Below, one piece after another: positions 32,276 to 42,374 of a stretch of DNA of 58,712 nt (position 1 is the first letter of the stretch; every line of letters starts with the position of its first letter). Where the stretch lies: the NCBI GenBank assembly GCA_022797295.1, contig JAAWKH010000012.1:1-58712 (forward strand), read 5' to 3'. The notes under the pieces are model-generated. The model searched no databases and was not told the origin of the DNA. It saw only the letters and a list, made by a program, of their open reading frames with translations. The translations under genes and the position numbers were made by a program. Source of the stretch: Peptococcaceae bacterium. GTDB taxonomy: Bacteria > Bacillota > Dehalobacteriia > UBA4068 > UBA4997.

Positions 32276-32806
32276 TTATTTTTTATTTATCACTTCAACC
32301 TGCAACCCTTCCAAAACTTTCAGAGCTGCCTGGTGCATTTCCTGGTCTGGCGCGGCGCAGGCGGCTGCGTCCACCACAATGCGCACCTCCGGCTGAGCGC
32401 ATTTTGCCAGCACGGCGTTGCTCAACACGCACATATTAGTCACCAATCCGCAAAGCTCAATCTGTTCAAAGCACTGCGAGCTACGCAGATAATCAAACAG
32501 TTGGCCTGAGCCAAAAGTGGGCTTTTCAAAAGCCCGGCAATCCTCCACCAGGGCGGCAGTTTCACCAAAAATGCGCCAGCCGTCGCTCTCGCGCAGACAA
32601 TGACGCACCGGCAGCTTGCGCCCCTCCTGAGTGCGTGAATATTCTTCATCGTGAGTGTCCAAGGTTACCACAACCTTATCCTCGTTGGCCAAATAGGCTT
32701 TAACTTTCGCAGCAATCCGCTCGTCCAAAGCTTCCGCCCCGGCAAAGCCCAATGCTCCGTCCACAAAGTCCTTTTGGTAATCAACGACGATTAAAAGCTT
32801 ACTCAT
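32276..32806 (-). CDS. Isochorismatase-family hydrolase, nicotinamidase-like
   Basis: A 176-residue cysteine hydrolase. LLIVVDYQKDFVDGALGF contains the catalytic Asp, VVTLDTHDEEY follows, and CGLVTNMCVLSNAVLAK holds the nucleophile Cys. Nicotinamidase (PncA), which makes nicotinate for NAD, is the likeliest role; FVDGALGF and TLDTHDEEY fit PncA, but the sequence is short for that enzyme. It sits between panC and panD, so a role in cofactor supply is reasonable. Confidence 0.85.
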   Translation of the reverse strand: MSKLLIVVDYQKDFVDGALGFAGAEALDERIAAKVKAYLANEDKVVVTLDTHDEEYSRTQEGRKLPVRHCLRESDGWRIFGETAALVEDCRAFEKPTFGSGQLFDYLRSSQCFEQIELCGLVTNMCVLSNAVLAKCAQPEVRIVVDAAACAAPDQEMHQAALKVLEGLQVEVINKK

Positions 32807-32926
32807 AATTTAAATCCCAGCCTCTCCTGCATAAATTTAGGTTATTTTTTCGATCATTGTTTTAATTTTTTATTGTTATATTATAATAAATTATAACGCA
32901 GAAATCAAGATAAATCAACAAGTTAA

Positions 32927-33769
32927 TTATCCCAATAACACATTATCAATCAATCTGGTGCCCTTAAAACGCACGGCCACCGCCAGCATAACCTGACTAT
33001 CCGGCCGGCGCACCGGCTGCATTGTTACAGCGTCCACCATTTCCACATATTCAATCTGAGCCAACGGCGCGGTTTCAATATGCGCCCGCACGGCCGCCTT
33101 AATCAGGCCGGCGTCGCGCTCGCCCTCTTCAAAAAGCCGTTTAGCCAGCAACAAGCTTTGGCTCAGCACCAACGCCTGCTGCCTGCATTCCGCATCCAGA
33201 TACACATTGCGGGAGCTTTTGGCCAGGCCGTCTGCCTCGCGCACAATCGGCACGCCGCAGATGTGCACCGGCATATTCAAATCCTTGGCCAGCTTGCGCA
33301 CCACAGCCAACTGCTGGCCATCCTTTTGGCCAAAATAAGCATTGGCCGGCTGCACCAGATTAAACAGCTTGGTTAAAACCACGCACACGCCCTCAAAATG
33401 CCCCTTGCGGCTGGCGCCACACAAAGTTTCCGAAACCTTGGCCACATTCATAGCGGTGGCAAAGCCCTGCGGATACATATCCTCCGCCTCCGGCACAAAA
33501 GCGTAATTTACGCCCACTGAGCCGGCTTTCGCCAAATCGCCGTCCAAATCGCGCGGATAAACCGCCAAATCCTCACTGGGGCCAAACTGTATCGGGTTGA
33601 CAAAAATACTCAGCACCGTCAAATCGTTCTCGCCCACGGATCTTTGAGCTAGCGCCAGATGTCCCTCGTGCAGATAGCCCATTGTGGGCACCAAACCAAC
33701 TTGCAGGTTTTCCGCCCGCCATTTTTTGCCTAAAGCGGCCATCTCCGCCACGCTTCTAATCAATTCCAT
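32927..33769 (-). CDS. panC: Pantothenate synthetase
   Basis: Joins pantoate and beta-alanine using ATP. The 280-residue enzyme has the HIGH-like motif VPTMGYLHEGHLALAQRS, FVNPIQFGPSEDLAVYPR, YFGQKDGQQLAVVRK and READGLAKSSRNVYLD (KMSKS-like). AAAGGGG lies ten bases before the ATG. It follows folK by 30 bases, in one probable operon with the folate genes. Confidence 0.97.
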   Translation of the reverse strand: MELIRSVAEMAALGKKWRAENLQVGLVPTMGYLHEGHLALAQRSVGENDLTVLSIFVNPIQFGPSEDLAVYPRDLDGDLAKAGSVGVNYAFVPEAEDMYPQGFATAMNVAKVSETLCGASRKGHFEGVCVVLTKLFNLVQPANAYFGQKDGQQLAVVRKLAKDLNMPVHICGVPIVREADGLAKSSRNVYLDAECRQQALVLSQSLLLAKRLFEEGERDAGLIKAAVRAHIETAPLAQIEYVEMVDAVTMQPVRRPDSQVMLAVAVRFKGTRLIDNVLLG

Positions 33770-33799
33770 AAAATGTTTACCCCTTTCTGTTATATGTAT

Positions 33800-34348
33800 T
33801 TATATCTCAGTTGAAGCTGCCTCCACCAACGGCTTAAAATCCGGCAAATCCAGCACCGGAACCACTCCCATCCGCTCCGCCGGCGGCAGAGCCGCCAAAA
33901 GCTGCGCCGCACGGCCCCGGCCGGGAATTTCCAGCTGCGGAGCCAATTCCAGCAACGGAATAAGCACAAAAGCCCGGCGGTGCATATCCACATGGGGAAT
34001 TTTAAGCCACTCAGCGGAAAAAGTCAACTCCTTATACAACAAAATATCAATATCCAGCACCCTGGCGCCCCAACGCAGTCCCGGCTGCCGCCCCACTTTC
34101 TGCTCCACCGCTTTAGCCAGCTGCAACAGCGGCGGCGGCGGCAGGTCAGTGCTTACCAAAGCGGCCAAATTGTAAAAATCCGGCTGTGGCACGCCGCCCC
34201 AAGGGGCTGTTTGATAAACCCGGCTAATCGCTTGCAGCTGAACGCCGCCCTGAGCCAGCAGCCGCAACCCCTGGCGCAAATTTTCCGCCCGGTCGCCCAA
34301 GTTGCTGCCCAAGCTTAAATATACCTCATGCTCCGCCATTGCTTTCAC
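33800..34348 (-). CDS. folK: Dihydropterin pyrophosphokinase (HPPK)
   Basis: Transfers pyrophosphate from ATP to 6-hydroxymethyl-dihydropterin in folate synthesis. EVYLSLGSNLGDRAENLRQG begins the protein. RVLDIDILLY and PHVDMHRRAFVLIPLLELAP hold the metal-site Asp pair and the substrate residues. GTG at 34348 overlaps the folB stop (GTGA), suggesting coupling; an ATG three codons later is the alternative. 182 or 179 residues, slightly longer than average. Confidence 0.95.
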   Translation of the reverse strand: MKAMAEHEVYLSLGSNLGDRAENLRQGLRLLAQGGVQLQAISRVYQTAPWGGVPQPDFYNLAALVSTDLPPPPLLQLAKAVEQKVGRQPGLRWGARVLDIDILLYKELTFSAEWLKIPHVDMHRRAFVLIPLLELAPQLEIPGRGRAAQLLAALPPAERMGVVPVLDLPDFKPLVEAASTEI

Positions 34349-34740
34349 ATACCAAAATCAGCCACTGTGCGAGTCAACTCCAACACGGCCGGCGCATTAA
34401 GGCAAGGAGCCAACGGAGCCAGGCATTTTTCCAGCCGCACCGTCACCGCCTGCACCTGCTCGTCAGCCAGCAGCGTGTGAGCAATCTGCGAGGCCAAGCT
34501 CTCCAGCAGATTATGCCGAGGCCCCAGCATAATCTTCTCAATCTGACGATAAACCTGCCCATAATCCACGGTATCCGCCAAATCGTCGGATTCTGCGGCC
34601 TCTTCCGTATCCAAAATCAGCTCCACCCGCAGCTTAAACTCCTGCTTTTGCTCATGTTCCTGCGGAAAAACCCCGTGGCAAGCCCAAAAGCTAAGCTCCG
34701 GTAAAATAATTTTATCCTGATGGCAAATATCATTAAACAT
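34345..34740 (-). CDS. folB: Dihydroneopterin aldolase
   Basis: Converts dihydroneopterin to 6-hydroxymethyl-dihydropterin. The 131-residue protein has FWACHGVFPQEHEQKQEFKL, with the substrate Glu, then DTVDYGQVYRQIEKI and VTVRLEKCLAP with the catalytic Lys. GGGAGG eight bases upstream fixes the ATG at 34740, which overlaps the folP stop (TGATG). The frame upstream of that start belongs to folP. Confidence 0.94.
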   Translation of the reverse strand: MFNDICHQDKIILPELSFWACHGVFPQEHEQKQEFKLRVELILDTEEAAESDDLADTVDYGQVYRQIEKIMLGPRHNLLESLASQIAHTLLADEQVQAVTVRLEKCLAPLAPCLNAPAVLELTRTVADFGM

Positions 34741-35978
34741 CAAATTACCTCCCGGTTCTGGTTGATTTGATAAAGCGGCCTGCAAACAGCCAGCACGTCG
34801 GCCGTCGCCGCCACATCATGCACGCGCACCAACGCCGCGCCAAAAAGCTGCGCCGCCGCCGTGGTGGCGTCGGTGGCCGTCTGACGTTCCTGCACCGGCC
34901 GCCCCGTCAACAAGCCCAAGGTGGACTTGCGCGAGGCCGCCACCAGCAAGGGACGGCCTAAAATCCGCAAGGCAGGCGCCGCAGCCAAAGCCTGCATATT
35001 TTGGCCCGGCTCCTTGCCAAAGCCAAAGCCAATGTCAAAAATCAGCTGTTCCGCCTGCATACCGGCCTGCTCGGCAATTTGTTGGCTTCGCCGGAAAAAG
35101 CGGGCCAATTCCTGCGGCACATCTAAATCCGCCGCAATTTCCGCCCGATTGTGCATCGCAATCACCGGGCAGCCAAACTCAGCCGCCAGGGCCGCCATCC
35201 GCCGCTCTGGGTCGTCCGGGCATTGCAGCCCCCAAATATCGTTAATCATATCCGCACCGGACGCCAGGGCCGCCCTGGCCACTGCCGGTTTGTAGGTGTC
35301 AATAGAAATCAAAACGTCGCTAACCGCTCGCAAAGCCCGAATAACCGGCTCAACCCGGCTGATTTCCTCTGCCTCGCTAATCTGCTGGTGGCCCGGCCGG
35401 GTGCTCTCTCCGCCCACATCAATAATATAAGCGCCTTGGCTCTGCATTTGCAAAGCCCGCTCCACCGCCTGTTCCACGCTGGCATAACTGCCGCCGTCGG
35501 AAAAAGAATCCGGGGTCAGATTCAAAATGCCCATAATTTGCGTATTCGTGCTCAGCGTCATTTGTCGATTTTGTCCAGAAACAGGCAACTGCCATTCCTC
35601 CCGGCCAATGTTCAGCAAAGCCTGCTCAATCTCCGCCGCCAGGGCGGGCAAGCCAAACTGTTGCCGGCGCAGGCCCTCGCAAATGCGCTTATATTGAGCG
35701 GCAGTGGCCAACATCAGCACCGCCGAGCGCTCCGGCTGGCCCAAAATCACCTGCGGGTGCACGGCCGCCTCCGCCCCTTTAGCCAAAAACTCCTGCTTCA
35801 AAATGTTGGCCGCCGGGGCCCGCAGGTTCTCCGCGCGCAGGGCATAAAAATCCCCCTTGGCGCTCATATGCCGGCAAGCATAAGGCCCCACGCCCAACCG
35901 CCGCAGCTCCGCCTGCAAGCCAGGCTGCCGGCTGCCGCCGGCCCCGTTCGCCAGCCAGGTTAAATTAAAATCATCCAT
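34740..35978 (-). CDS. folP: Dihydropteroate synthase with N-terminal extension
   Basis: Condenses dihydropterin pyrophosphate with p-aminobenzoate. The catalytic barrel starts near residue 145 with IMGILNLTPDSFSDGG and continues through YIIDVGGESTRPGH, DMINDIWGLQ, FDIGFGFGKEP and AASRKSTLGLLTG. About 140 residues precede it; similar extensions occur in other clostridial-type enzymes and their role is unknown. The start at 35978 overlaps the stop of the HD gene (TAATG). AAGGAG lies 12 bases upstream. 412 residues in all. Confidence 0.95.
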   Translation of the reverse strand: MDDFNLTWLANGAGGSRQPGLQAELRRLGVGPYACRHMSAKGDFYALRAENLRAPAANILKQEFLAKGAEAAVHPQVILGQPERSAVLMLATAAQYKRICEGLRRQQFGLPALAAEIEQALLNIGREEWQLPVSGQNRQMTLSTNTQIMGILNLTPDSFSDGGSYASVEQAVERALQMQSQGAYIIDVGGESTRPGHQQISEAEEISRVEPVIRALRAVSDVLISIDTYKPAVARAALASGADMINDIWGLQCPDDPERRMAALAAEFGCPVIAMHNRAEIAADLDVPQELARFFRRSQQIAEQAGMQAEQLIFDIGFGFGKEPGQNMQALAAAPALRILGRPLLVAASRKSTLGLLTGRPVQERQTATDATTAAAQLFGAALVRVHDVAATADVLAVCRPLYQINQNREVI

Positions 35979-36487
35979 TAATATATAAGCTCCTTGTTCT
36001 TCTTCTGCTCCGGCCAAGCGCATTTAGCGCGGCTGGGGCACAAAAAGCACGGGCGGCTCAGCTTGTCCGCCTGGCTGATAACCTGAGCCAGGCCGCGCTC
36101 CTGCTCCGCCTCCTTGCGGTGCGCACGCACCGCCCGGCAAATCTCGGCCGCCACCTCAGGATGATAGCCAACCTCCAGCAGCAACGGCTCGGCCAACTCC
36201 GCCGAGGCCGCGGCGTGGTCCACATCCGGGTCGGCATATTGCTGCCAACGCCCCACGTCGTGCAGCAAAGCCGTGGCATAAACAATATCTTTCGCCAGCG
36301 GATTGCCGCCGCAATCCAGCCACAAAGCATAAGCAATGCGCGCCACATCAAAGGCGTGTTCCACTCCGTGCCGGCAAAAATCGCGGCCCTGCTCCGCCTG
36401 ATTGTTGGCGATAATCCAACCCTGATAGGTGGGGTGATTAAGCAGAGCGTTCACTCGCTCCATCTGTTTGCTGCTGCTTAACGACAA
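35978..36487 (-). CDS. HD domain phosphohydrolase
   Basis: A 169-residue HD-superfamily protein. CRHGVEHAFDVARIAYAL gives the first His, YATALLHDVGRWQQY the HD pair, and DVDHAAASAELAE a further metal His. The C-terminus has CFLCPSRAKCAW, three Cys that may bind a metal. The start TTG at 36487 is chosen because AGAGGAG lies eight bases upstream; later ATGs lack a site. It opens the folate operon, so a nucleotide or pterin phosphate substrate is possible but unproven. Confidence 0.85.
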   Translation of the reverse strand: MSLSSSKQMERVNALLNHPTYQGWIIANNQAEQGRDFCRHGVEHAFDVARIAYALWLDCGGNPLAKDIVYATALLHDVGRWQQYADPDVDHAAASAELAEPLLLEVGYHPEVAAEICRAVRAHRKEAEQERGLAQVISQADKLSRPCFLCPSRAKCAWPEQKKNKELIY

Positions 36488-36518
36488 TGTACAGACTCCT
36501 CTCTTAAACCAGAAACAA

Positions 36519-36545
36519 GGTAAAGAGCGCATTGCTCCTTACCCT
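36519..36545 (-). terminator. Hairpin after ftsH
   Basis: GGTAA and GAGC pair with GCTC and TTACC around a five-base loop, 18 bases after the ftsH stop. The T-run is weak, so read-through into the folate operon is possible. Confidence 0.5.
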
Positions 36546-36562
36546 ATTTCATTTTCAACCAA

Positions 36563-38521
36563 TCAGGCAAATGGCCGGCCCAAATTATCATCAACGCCCA
36601 AAGCATTGCGGACGTTTTCAATCGCTTCCAGCAAGGAGGCCTCCGTGCTGCCAGCGCCCTCGCCGCCGTTGCGGTTATTATCATCATCGGCGTTCAGCTC
36701 CGGCTGCGCATCTTCCGTTTTGCCTTCCATCAAACGATAGAACTCATCAGCGTCAATAGTTTCCTTTTCCATCAAAACCTGAGCCACCAAATGAAGCTTA
36801 TCCATATGGGTGTTCAAAATATCCTGACAACGTTGATAGCACTCGTCCATCAAACGCTTAGCTTCCTTATCAATCTCGCAAGCCGTTTCCTCGCTGTAGT
36901 TGCGCTCAGCCCCCAGGCTGCGGCCCAGGAAAATATGATTGCGGTCAGTTTCAAAGGTCAAAGAGCCCAACCGCTCCGACATTCCGTAGCGAGTAATCAT
37001 CTGGCGCACAATATCTGTGGCCCGCTCCAAATCGTTGCTAGCGCCGGTGCTGATGTCGCCCAGCACCAATTTTTCCGCCATACGGCCGCCCAGCATTACC
37101 ACCACCTGCTCCAGCATACGAGTTTTGGTCTGATAATTAATATCTTCCTTCGGCAACATCAAAGTGTAGCCGCCAGCCCCGCCGCGGGGAATAATGCTCA
37201 CCTTATGCACAGGGTCTGTATTTTCCAAATAGTAGTTGCTGACAGCATGCCCGGCCTCGTGATAGGAAACCAGCTTTTTCTCACGCGGATTAATAACGCG
37301 GGATTTCTTCTCCGGCCCGGCAATCACGCGCTCCACGGCTTCCTCAACTTCTTCCATCTCAACCTTAACCTTGTTACGGCGAGCAGCCAGCAGAGCGGCC
37401 TCGTTCAGCAGGTTAGCCAAATCAGCGCCCGTAAAGCCCGGCGTGCGTTTGGCAATAACACTCAAATCCACATTGTCGGCAATCTGCTTACCATGAGCAT
37501 GCACATGCAAAATGGCCTCGCGCCCTTTAATATCCGGCGCGCCAACGGCAATCTGCCGGTCAAAACGGCCGGGACGCAACAAAGCAGGGTCCAGAATATC
37601 CGGCCGGTTGGTGCCGGCCATCACAATAATGCCCTCGTTGGCAGAGAAGCCGTCCATTTCCACCAACAGCTGGTTCAGGGTTTGCTCACGCTCATCGTGG
37701 CCGCCGCCCACGCCGGAACCGCGCTGCCGGCCCACTGCGTCAATCTCGTCAATGAAGATAATACACGGCGCATGCTTTTTGGCGGTATCAAACAAATCGC
37801 GCACACGGGAAGCGCCCACGCCCACAAACATCTCCACAAAATCGGAGCCGCTAATGGTGAAAAACGGCACTCCGGCCTCGCCAGCCGTGGCCTTGGCCAG
37901 CAAAGTTTTGCCCGTACCAGGCGAGCCGTAAAGCAACACGCCTTTAGGAATTCGCGCGCCCAGCTGATTGTACTTTTTGGGCGTTTTCAAAAAGTCCACC
38001 ACCTCAGCAAGCTCCTCGATAACCTCGTCAATGCCAGCCACATCCTTAAAGGTGGTACGCTTTTTCTCATCCAGATAGAGCCTGGCCCGGCTTTTACCAA
38101 ACTGCATAACCTTGCCGCCGCCCTGCCCTTGATTAAACATAAAGAACAGGAACGCGCCGATTAACAAAATTGGCAACAATGATAACAGCAGCTGCGACCA
38201 AAAACTTGGCTCCGGCACACCGTTGTAAACCACATTGGTAACGCCGTTTTCCTCCAAAAAGGCCGAGATTGTGTCATCCGTGGGGCCTTGGGTGTAAAAC
38301 TCCGTGCCATTTTTCAGCTTGCCGGTGTAAACCGTAGTGTCGTTGCCCTGCGGGCGAACCTCCACGCTGGCAATCTGGCCTTGGGTCACCATCGGCCGAA
38401 ATTCCCCCATATAGCTGAGCTCTCTGGCCTGAGGCTGCGTGTCCGCGCTAATCATATAGAGGGAAACCACCATTAAAACCAGCAGCAAAAAAATCGTTAC
38501 GTTCTTAAATTGCTTTTGCAA
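36563..38521 (-). CDS. ftsH: ATP-dependent zinc metalloprotease FtsH
   Basis: A membrane-bound AAA+ protease that degrades misfolded and regulatory proteins. Two N-terminal helices (residues 8-26 and 107-129) flank an outside domain. Walker A GSPGTGKT is at 199-206, [11 protein letters not shown] is Walker B, and GRFDRQIAV follows. The zinc motif HEAGH is at 421-425. 652 residues is normal. The start is TTG after AAGGAG. Promoter TATAAT near 38590 with a TTGAAA -35. It lies downstream of tilS without the hpt gene usual between them. Confidence 0.97.
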   Translation of the reverse strand: MQKQFKNVTIFLLLVLMVVSLYMISADTQPQARELSYMGEFRPMVTQGQIASVEVRPQGNDTTVYTGKLKNGTEFYTQGPTDDTISAFLEENGVTNVVYNGVPEPSFWSQLLLSLLPILLIGAFLFFMFNQGQGGGKVMQFGKSRARLYLDEKKRTTFKDVAGIDEVIEELAEVVDFLKTPKKYNQLGARIPKGVLLYGSPGTGKTLLAKATAGEAGVPFFTISGSDFVEMFVGVGASRVRDLFDTAKKHAPCIIFIDEIDAVGRQRGSGVGGGHDEREQTLNQLLVEMDGFSANEGIIVMAGTNRPDILDPALLRPGRFDRQIAVGAPDIKGREAILHVHAHGKQIADNVDLSVIAKRTPGFTGADLANLLNEAALLAARRNKVKVEMEEVEEAVERVIAGPEKKSRVINPREKKLVSYHEAGHAVSNYYLENTDPVHKVSIIPRGGAGGYTLMLPKEDINYQTKTRMLEQVVVMLGGRMAEKLVLGDISTGASNDLERATDIVRQMITRYGMSERLGSLTFETDRNHIFLGRSLGAERNYSEETACEIDKEAKRLMDECYQRCQDILNTHMDKLHLVAQVLMEKETIDADEFYRLMEGKTEDAQPELNADDDNNRNGGEGAGSTEASLLEAIENVRNALGVDDNLGRPFA

Positions 38522-38712
38522 AGCCTTTATTCACTCCTTACTACACCAAAAATCCGACAGTAAACCTGCGTCGGCATTTAACATGTATTATATCACACTT
38601 GGAACAGTTTTTTCAAATATTTTTTAAAATTTTTGCCTATATTTTTTTAGAAACTGTACCAATTAAATTGTAACTTACCTATATTAACTAAAATTAAACT
38701 TATTAGCAAAAT

Positions 38713-39756
38713 TTATTTTTTTGGCAAATTTTTTAACTGCCCCGCCTGGCTTTTGGCCCGCCGATGCTGCAAGGCCTCGTCCGTTTGCCGCAACAGCCTA
38801 AGCCAATCGCGATTTTTCAACGCCGCCACGCCGCCCGGCAAATGGATAGTTTTATGCAACGGCAAAAGGCGCACCGCCTCCGTCTGCTCAAAACTGAGAG
38901 AACAGACCGAACGCCCAGCCGCCTTTTGCCACAAGGCCCGCACCAGTAACCGTTGCATAGCCAGCGGCTGCTTTTGCCAAAAAGCAAGCGGCAAGGCCAC
39001 GCCATCCGCCAAAACCGTGGCCTGCTGCATTCGCTCCGCCAGGCAGGCCGCCAGAAAATCCGCCTCCGCCGCGGCAATCTCAGCCGTTTGAGCCAAAGCC
39101 GGCGCCGCCTGTGGATTAAGCTGCTGCAACAGCGGCAAAAGCTGGCCGCGCACCCGATTGCGAGTGTAGACCAAACTGCTGTTGGTGGAATCATCCCGCC
39201 AGCTCAAACCGTTTGCCGTCAGATAGGCCTCAATATCCGCCCGCTGCACGTCCAACAAAGGACGCAGCAAGCGTCCCCGTCGTTTACGCATTGCCGCCAG
39301 CCCTGCCGAACCGCTGCCACGCAACAGGTGCAGCAACACAGTTTCCGCCTGGTCCTCCAGATGATGAGCGCAAAGCAGCCACACCGGGCCAAACCCCTTG
39401 GCCTCCTCCTGCTGGCAGGTTTGCTCCAGCCAAGCATAGCGTTGCCGGCGCGCTCGGTTTTCCACATCGCCGCCGCGGTTTAGCCCCTGCGCCTGCCCCC
39501 AGCAAAATTCTATGCCTAAGCGACTGCAAAAATCCCGGCAAAATTCCTGGTCAGCGTCGGCCTCCGCCCCGCGCAGCCCGTGATTAAAATGCGCCGCCAG
39601 CAAAGCAAAATCCCCGCTGTCCTCCGCCAAGCGCCACAAGGCGTGCAGCAAGGCCACGGAATCGCGCCCGCCGGAAAAACCAACCACCAAAAGCGGCCAA
39701 GGCGGCGTCAGATATTCTTGCAAATTAGCCTTTAAGCGCAACAAAAAAGGCTTCAA
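38713..39756 (-). CDS. tilS: tRNA(Ile)-lysidine synthetase
   Basis: Attaches lysine to C34 of tRNA-Ile(CAU), an essential change of codon meaning. The PP-loop VVGFSGGRDSVALLHAL holds SGGRDS at 28-33. HFNHGLRGAEADADQEFC, AHHLEDQAETVLLHLLRGSG and RGRLLRPLL follow. The longer frame starts upstream, but GGGAGG eight bases before TTG 39756 marks that as the start (347 residues). The C-terminal domain is short. It lies between spoIIE and ftsH as in Bacillus. Confidence 0.95.
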   Translation of the reverse strand: MKPFLLRLKANLQEYLTPPWPLLVVGFSGGRDSVALLHALWRLAEDSGDFALLAAHFNHGLRGAEADADQEFCRDFCSRLGIEFCWGQAQGLNRGGDVENRARRQRYAWLEQTCQQEEAKGFGPVWLLCAHHLEDQAETVLLHLLRGSGSAGLAAMRKRRGRLLRPLLDVQRADIEAYLTANGLSWRDDSTNSSLVYTRNRVRGQLLPLLQQLNPQAAPALAQTAEIAAAEADFLAACLAERMQQATVLADGVALPLAFWQKQPLAMQRLLVRALWQKAAGRSVCSLSFEQTEAVRLLPLHKTIHLPGGVAALKNRDWLRLLRQTDEALQHRRAKSQAGQLKNLPKK

Positions 39757-39837
39757 CGGTTCCGCCTCCCTTTCGCCATTTTTATCATCTAGGTTTAATT
39801 CTCGCCCCAAGGCTCTAAAACCTCTTTTTACCAAATA

Positions 39838-39874
39838 TAAATAAGCCCTCGGAGCTTTGCTCCAAGAGCTTATC
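39838..39874 (-). terminator. Terminator of spoIIE
   Basis: ATAAGC and GGAGC pair with GCTCC and GCTTAT in a two-part stem. A T-rich run follows on the minus strand. It begins 17 bases past the spoIIE stop. Confidence 0.7.
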
Positions 39875-39890
39875 CAAATTTTCCGCTTTT

Positions 39891-42374
39891 TCAGGCCACG
39901 CGGGCCACCAGCACGGTTATATCATCTTTTAGCCGGCCGCCGGAAAGCGAAACCGCTTTGCCCAGCAAAAATTCGGCCATCACCTGCGCATCCTCAATGC
40001 TGTTATCCTCCAGCAGAGCCACCAGCCAATCCAAATCTGTTTGGCTATCCGCGTCTAACAAACCGTCGCTGGCCATAATCACCATATCACCGGCTTCCAG
40101 CTGCGCGTTGTAAATAGCCTTGTCCACCGTTTGAAGCATACCAACCGGCAGGGAGGCGTTTTTGATAACCTGCACCTTGCCGGCCCGCTTAATGAAACTG
40201 GGCGCAGCCCCGGTTTTAATAAATTCCGCGCTGTTGTCGTAGCGGTCGATAATGCACATATCCAGGGTGACAAAAGCTTCCTCGCCGCCTTGCAGCAGCA
40301 ACACGGTGTTGACGGTGTCCACTGCGGTGTAGCGGTCAAACCCCACCTCCAGCAAATGCGTCAGCATATTGACCGCGCTGCCGGATTTCATCGCCGCCGG
40401 AATCCCCGCGCCCATACCGTCGCTAATCATCAACAACTGCCGGCCCTCGCCCAGGGTTACGCTATCGCCGGAATCGCCGCAGATAGGATTGCCCTCCTTG
40501 GCCAGCTGCGCCTTGCCCACAAACAGAGTGTTAGCTCCGTCGCGCAGCATATGGAAGCAACAACCCGCCCCACAGCCAGAACTGCCGCAGCTGACCTCCT
40601 GCGTGCGGAAACGTTTTTGTAGCACCCGGCTGACCTCCTTAGCCGCCAAATCGCGGCAAGCCACCTCGCCGGGGCAATCCTCCATATTCACCCAAAAATC
40701 CAGGTTCTTTTCGCCCAGGTGGGTTATCTGCACCCCGCTGACGGCCAACCCCTGCTTGGCAAAACGCCGCGCCAGGGCTTTTTCCATATAGTTCAAATCG
40801 CCGCCGTTATCCAGCATTTCACCGGCCAATTTTTCCATAACCTCCGCTGTGCCCTCCAACTGCCCGGCCAGAAACACCCGATTACTAGCCTGCTGCAACT
40901 GCCAATAATTGTTTTGACAGTAAAGCTCGTAAAGGCAATTTACGGTGGCCACCAGCTCCCGCAGATGTGGGCAGCGGCGGCCAAAGTTGTCCGGCACGTC
41001 TTTCACGTCGGCAAACCCCTTTTGCTCCGCCACATTGAAAAGCCCCATCACCCCGCGGTAGGTGTCCTCCACATCCACCGACCAGCATAAATTGTGAATA
41101 GAACAGCGGTTGCAAACCTGCCCACACAAATGATTTAACACCATTTCCACATTGCGCTCCTGCTCCTCGGTACGCTTGTCGCCAGCGCCCACGGCCCGGC
41201 AACCGTTGGCCAAATCCCGGAAAAAATGAGCCACATTTTGCAGCCGCCGGGCGGAAAAGCGCAACCGCCGGCGATTGTTTTCATCCTCGCCACTGCGCAG
41301 GGAAACGCCCACAAACAGCTTCTCGCCCCGTTTCACCAAAGCGGCCGGTATCAAAAACAGCAAGCCGGCCGCCGCAAAGCTGCCTAGCATAGTCGTCTGA
41401 ATTTGACTGGCCTCCATTATGTAAATGCCCAGCATCACATTGCCCAGCAAAAAGCCCAGAGCCACCCCCAGCCGTCCAAAGCCCTTAAACGCGCCCGCCA
41501 GCAGGCCGGCAAAGGCATACATACCAATGGTAGCCGGCGGAATAGTTTGGTCCAGGCTAGGCAAAATACCCATCAACGCGCCCACGCCGGCCCCAGCGCC
41601 TGCGCCGCCCCACAAACCCGCCAGCAACACCAACAGCCGGCTAACAACGTCGCGCAGCTGAAGACTGCCCAAGCTAAGCTCGCCAAAGCCGCAAATGCAG
41701 CCCAAAAACAGCACAAACAAGCAGACCAATTCATCCGCAGAAAGGCTTTTAACATCCTCAATTTCCTGCAAAATACGCAAAGCAATCAGCAGCACCAATG
41801 AAAGCCCGGCCGCAAAACAGCCCTCAAAGCACACCAACAGCAGATTGTAGGCTGAAAGTGAACCGGCCAGCATTTCGCCCAAAGCCCTAAGCGAGATAAG
41901 CGCCGCCGCGCAAACCAGCGGCACCGCAAACCAATCGCGTTTTTCATCCCGCGGCCGCAGATACAGCACCACCGCCGCCAGCGTGGTTGCCGCCAGATAC
42001 ATCCAGGCCCCTTTGCCCAAAGCCAGCAGACTGCCAAGCAGCACGGCACCCAGCAGAAAAGGCGCAAAATGGCAGTAGCTGATGACCGCCGCCGCGGCAA
42101 AAGCCACCCCAAAGGGATACAGCCCGCCCAAAACCTCCGCCTTACCCAGCAGCACTCCGGCCGCCAAACAAAAAATATCCACCGGCCCCACGTCCGGCAC
42201 TCTTATGTTTTTGCCCCAAAACTCCTTTTGCCAAACCTGTAGGGGCTTATTTTCAGCAGCGTCAGGCTCCGCCCGCTCGCCCACGGCTGTTTCCAGCCGT
42301 CGCCAGGCCGTCTTTTTGCTCGGCTCCTCGGTTTCCGCCCGCCGAAAGGGAAAAACCTGCGGCTTGTCCGCCAT
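39891..42374 (-). CDS. spoIIE: Stage II sporulation protein E, membrane-bound PP2C phosphatase
   Basis: Dephosphorylates SpoIIAA, thereby switching on sigma-F in the forespore, and associates with the septum. The 827-residue protein has about ten membrane helices (residues 60-345), a central regulatory part with Cys pairs (CGQVCNRCSIHNLC) and a C-terminal PP2C domain with LMISDGMGAGIPAAMKSG and VIMASDGLLDAD. GGAGG before the ATG at 42374 fixes the start. The promoter region has TATACT at 42430-42425, a TGTCGCA near 42452 like a Spo0A box, and an inverted repeat CTAATTAA/TTAATTAG at 42404-42426. Confidence 0.96.
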   Translation of the reverse strand: MADKPQVFPFRRAETEEPSKKTAWRRLETAVGERAEPDAAENKPLQVWQKEFWGKNIRVPDVGPVDIFCLAAGVLLGKAEVLGGLYPFGVAFAAAAVISYCHFAPFLLGAVLLGSLLALGKGAWMYLAATTLAAVVLYLRPRDEKRDWFAVPLVCAAALISLRALGEMLAGSLSAYNLLLVCFEGCFAAGLSLVLLIALRILQEIEDVKSLSADELVCLFVLFLGCICGFGELSLGSLQLRDVVSRLLVLLAGLWGGAGAGAGVGALMGILPSLDQTIPPATIGMYAFAGLLAGAFKGFGRLGVALGFLLGNVMLGIYIMEASQIQTTMLGSFAAAGLLFLIPAALVKRGEKLFVGVSLRSGEDENNRRRLRFSARRLQNVAHFFRDLANGCRAVGAGDKRTEEQERNVEMVLNHLCGQVCNRCSIHNLCWSVDVEDTYRGVMGLFNVAEQKGFADVKDVPDNFGRRCPHLRELVATVNCLYELYCQNNYWQLQQASNRVFLAGQLEGTAEVMEKLAGEMLDNGGDLNYMEKALARRFAKQGLAVSGVQITHLGEKNLDFWVNMEDCPGEVACRDLAAKEVSRVLQKRFRTQEVSCGSSGCGAGCCFHMLRDGANTLFVGKAQLAKEGNPICGDSGDSVTLGEGRQLLMISDGMGAGIPAAMKSGSAVNMLTHLLEVGFDRYTAVDTVNTVLLLQGGEEAFVTLDMCIIDRYDNSAEFIKTGAAPSFIKRAGKVQVIKNASLPVGMLQTVDKAIYNAQLEAGDMVIMASDGLLDADSQTDLDWLVALLEDNSIEDAQVMAEFLLGKAVSLSGGRLKDDITVLVARVA

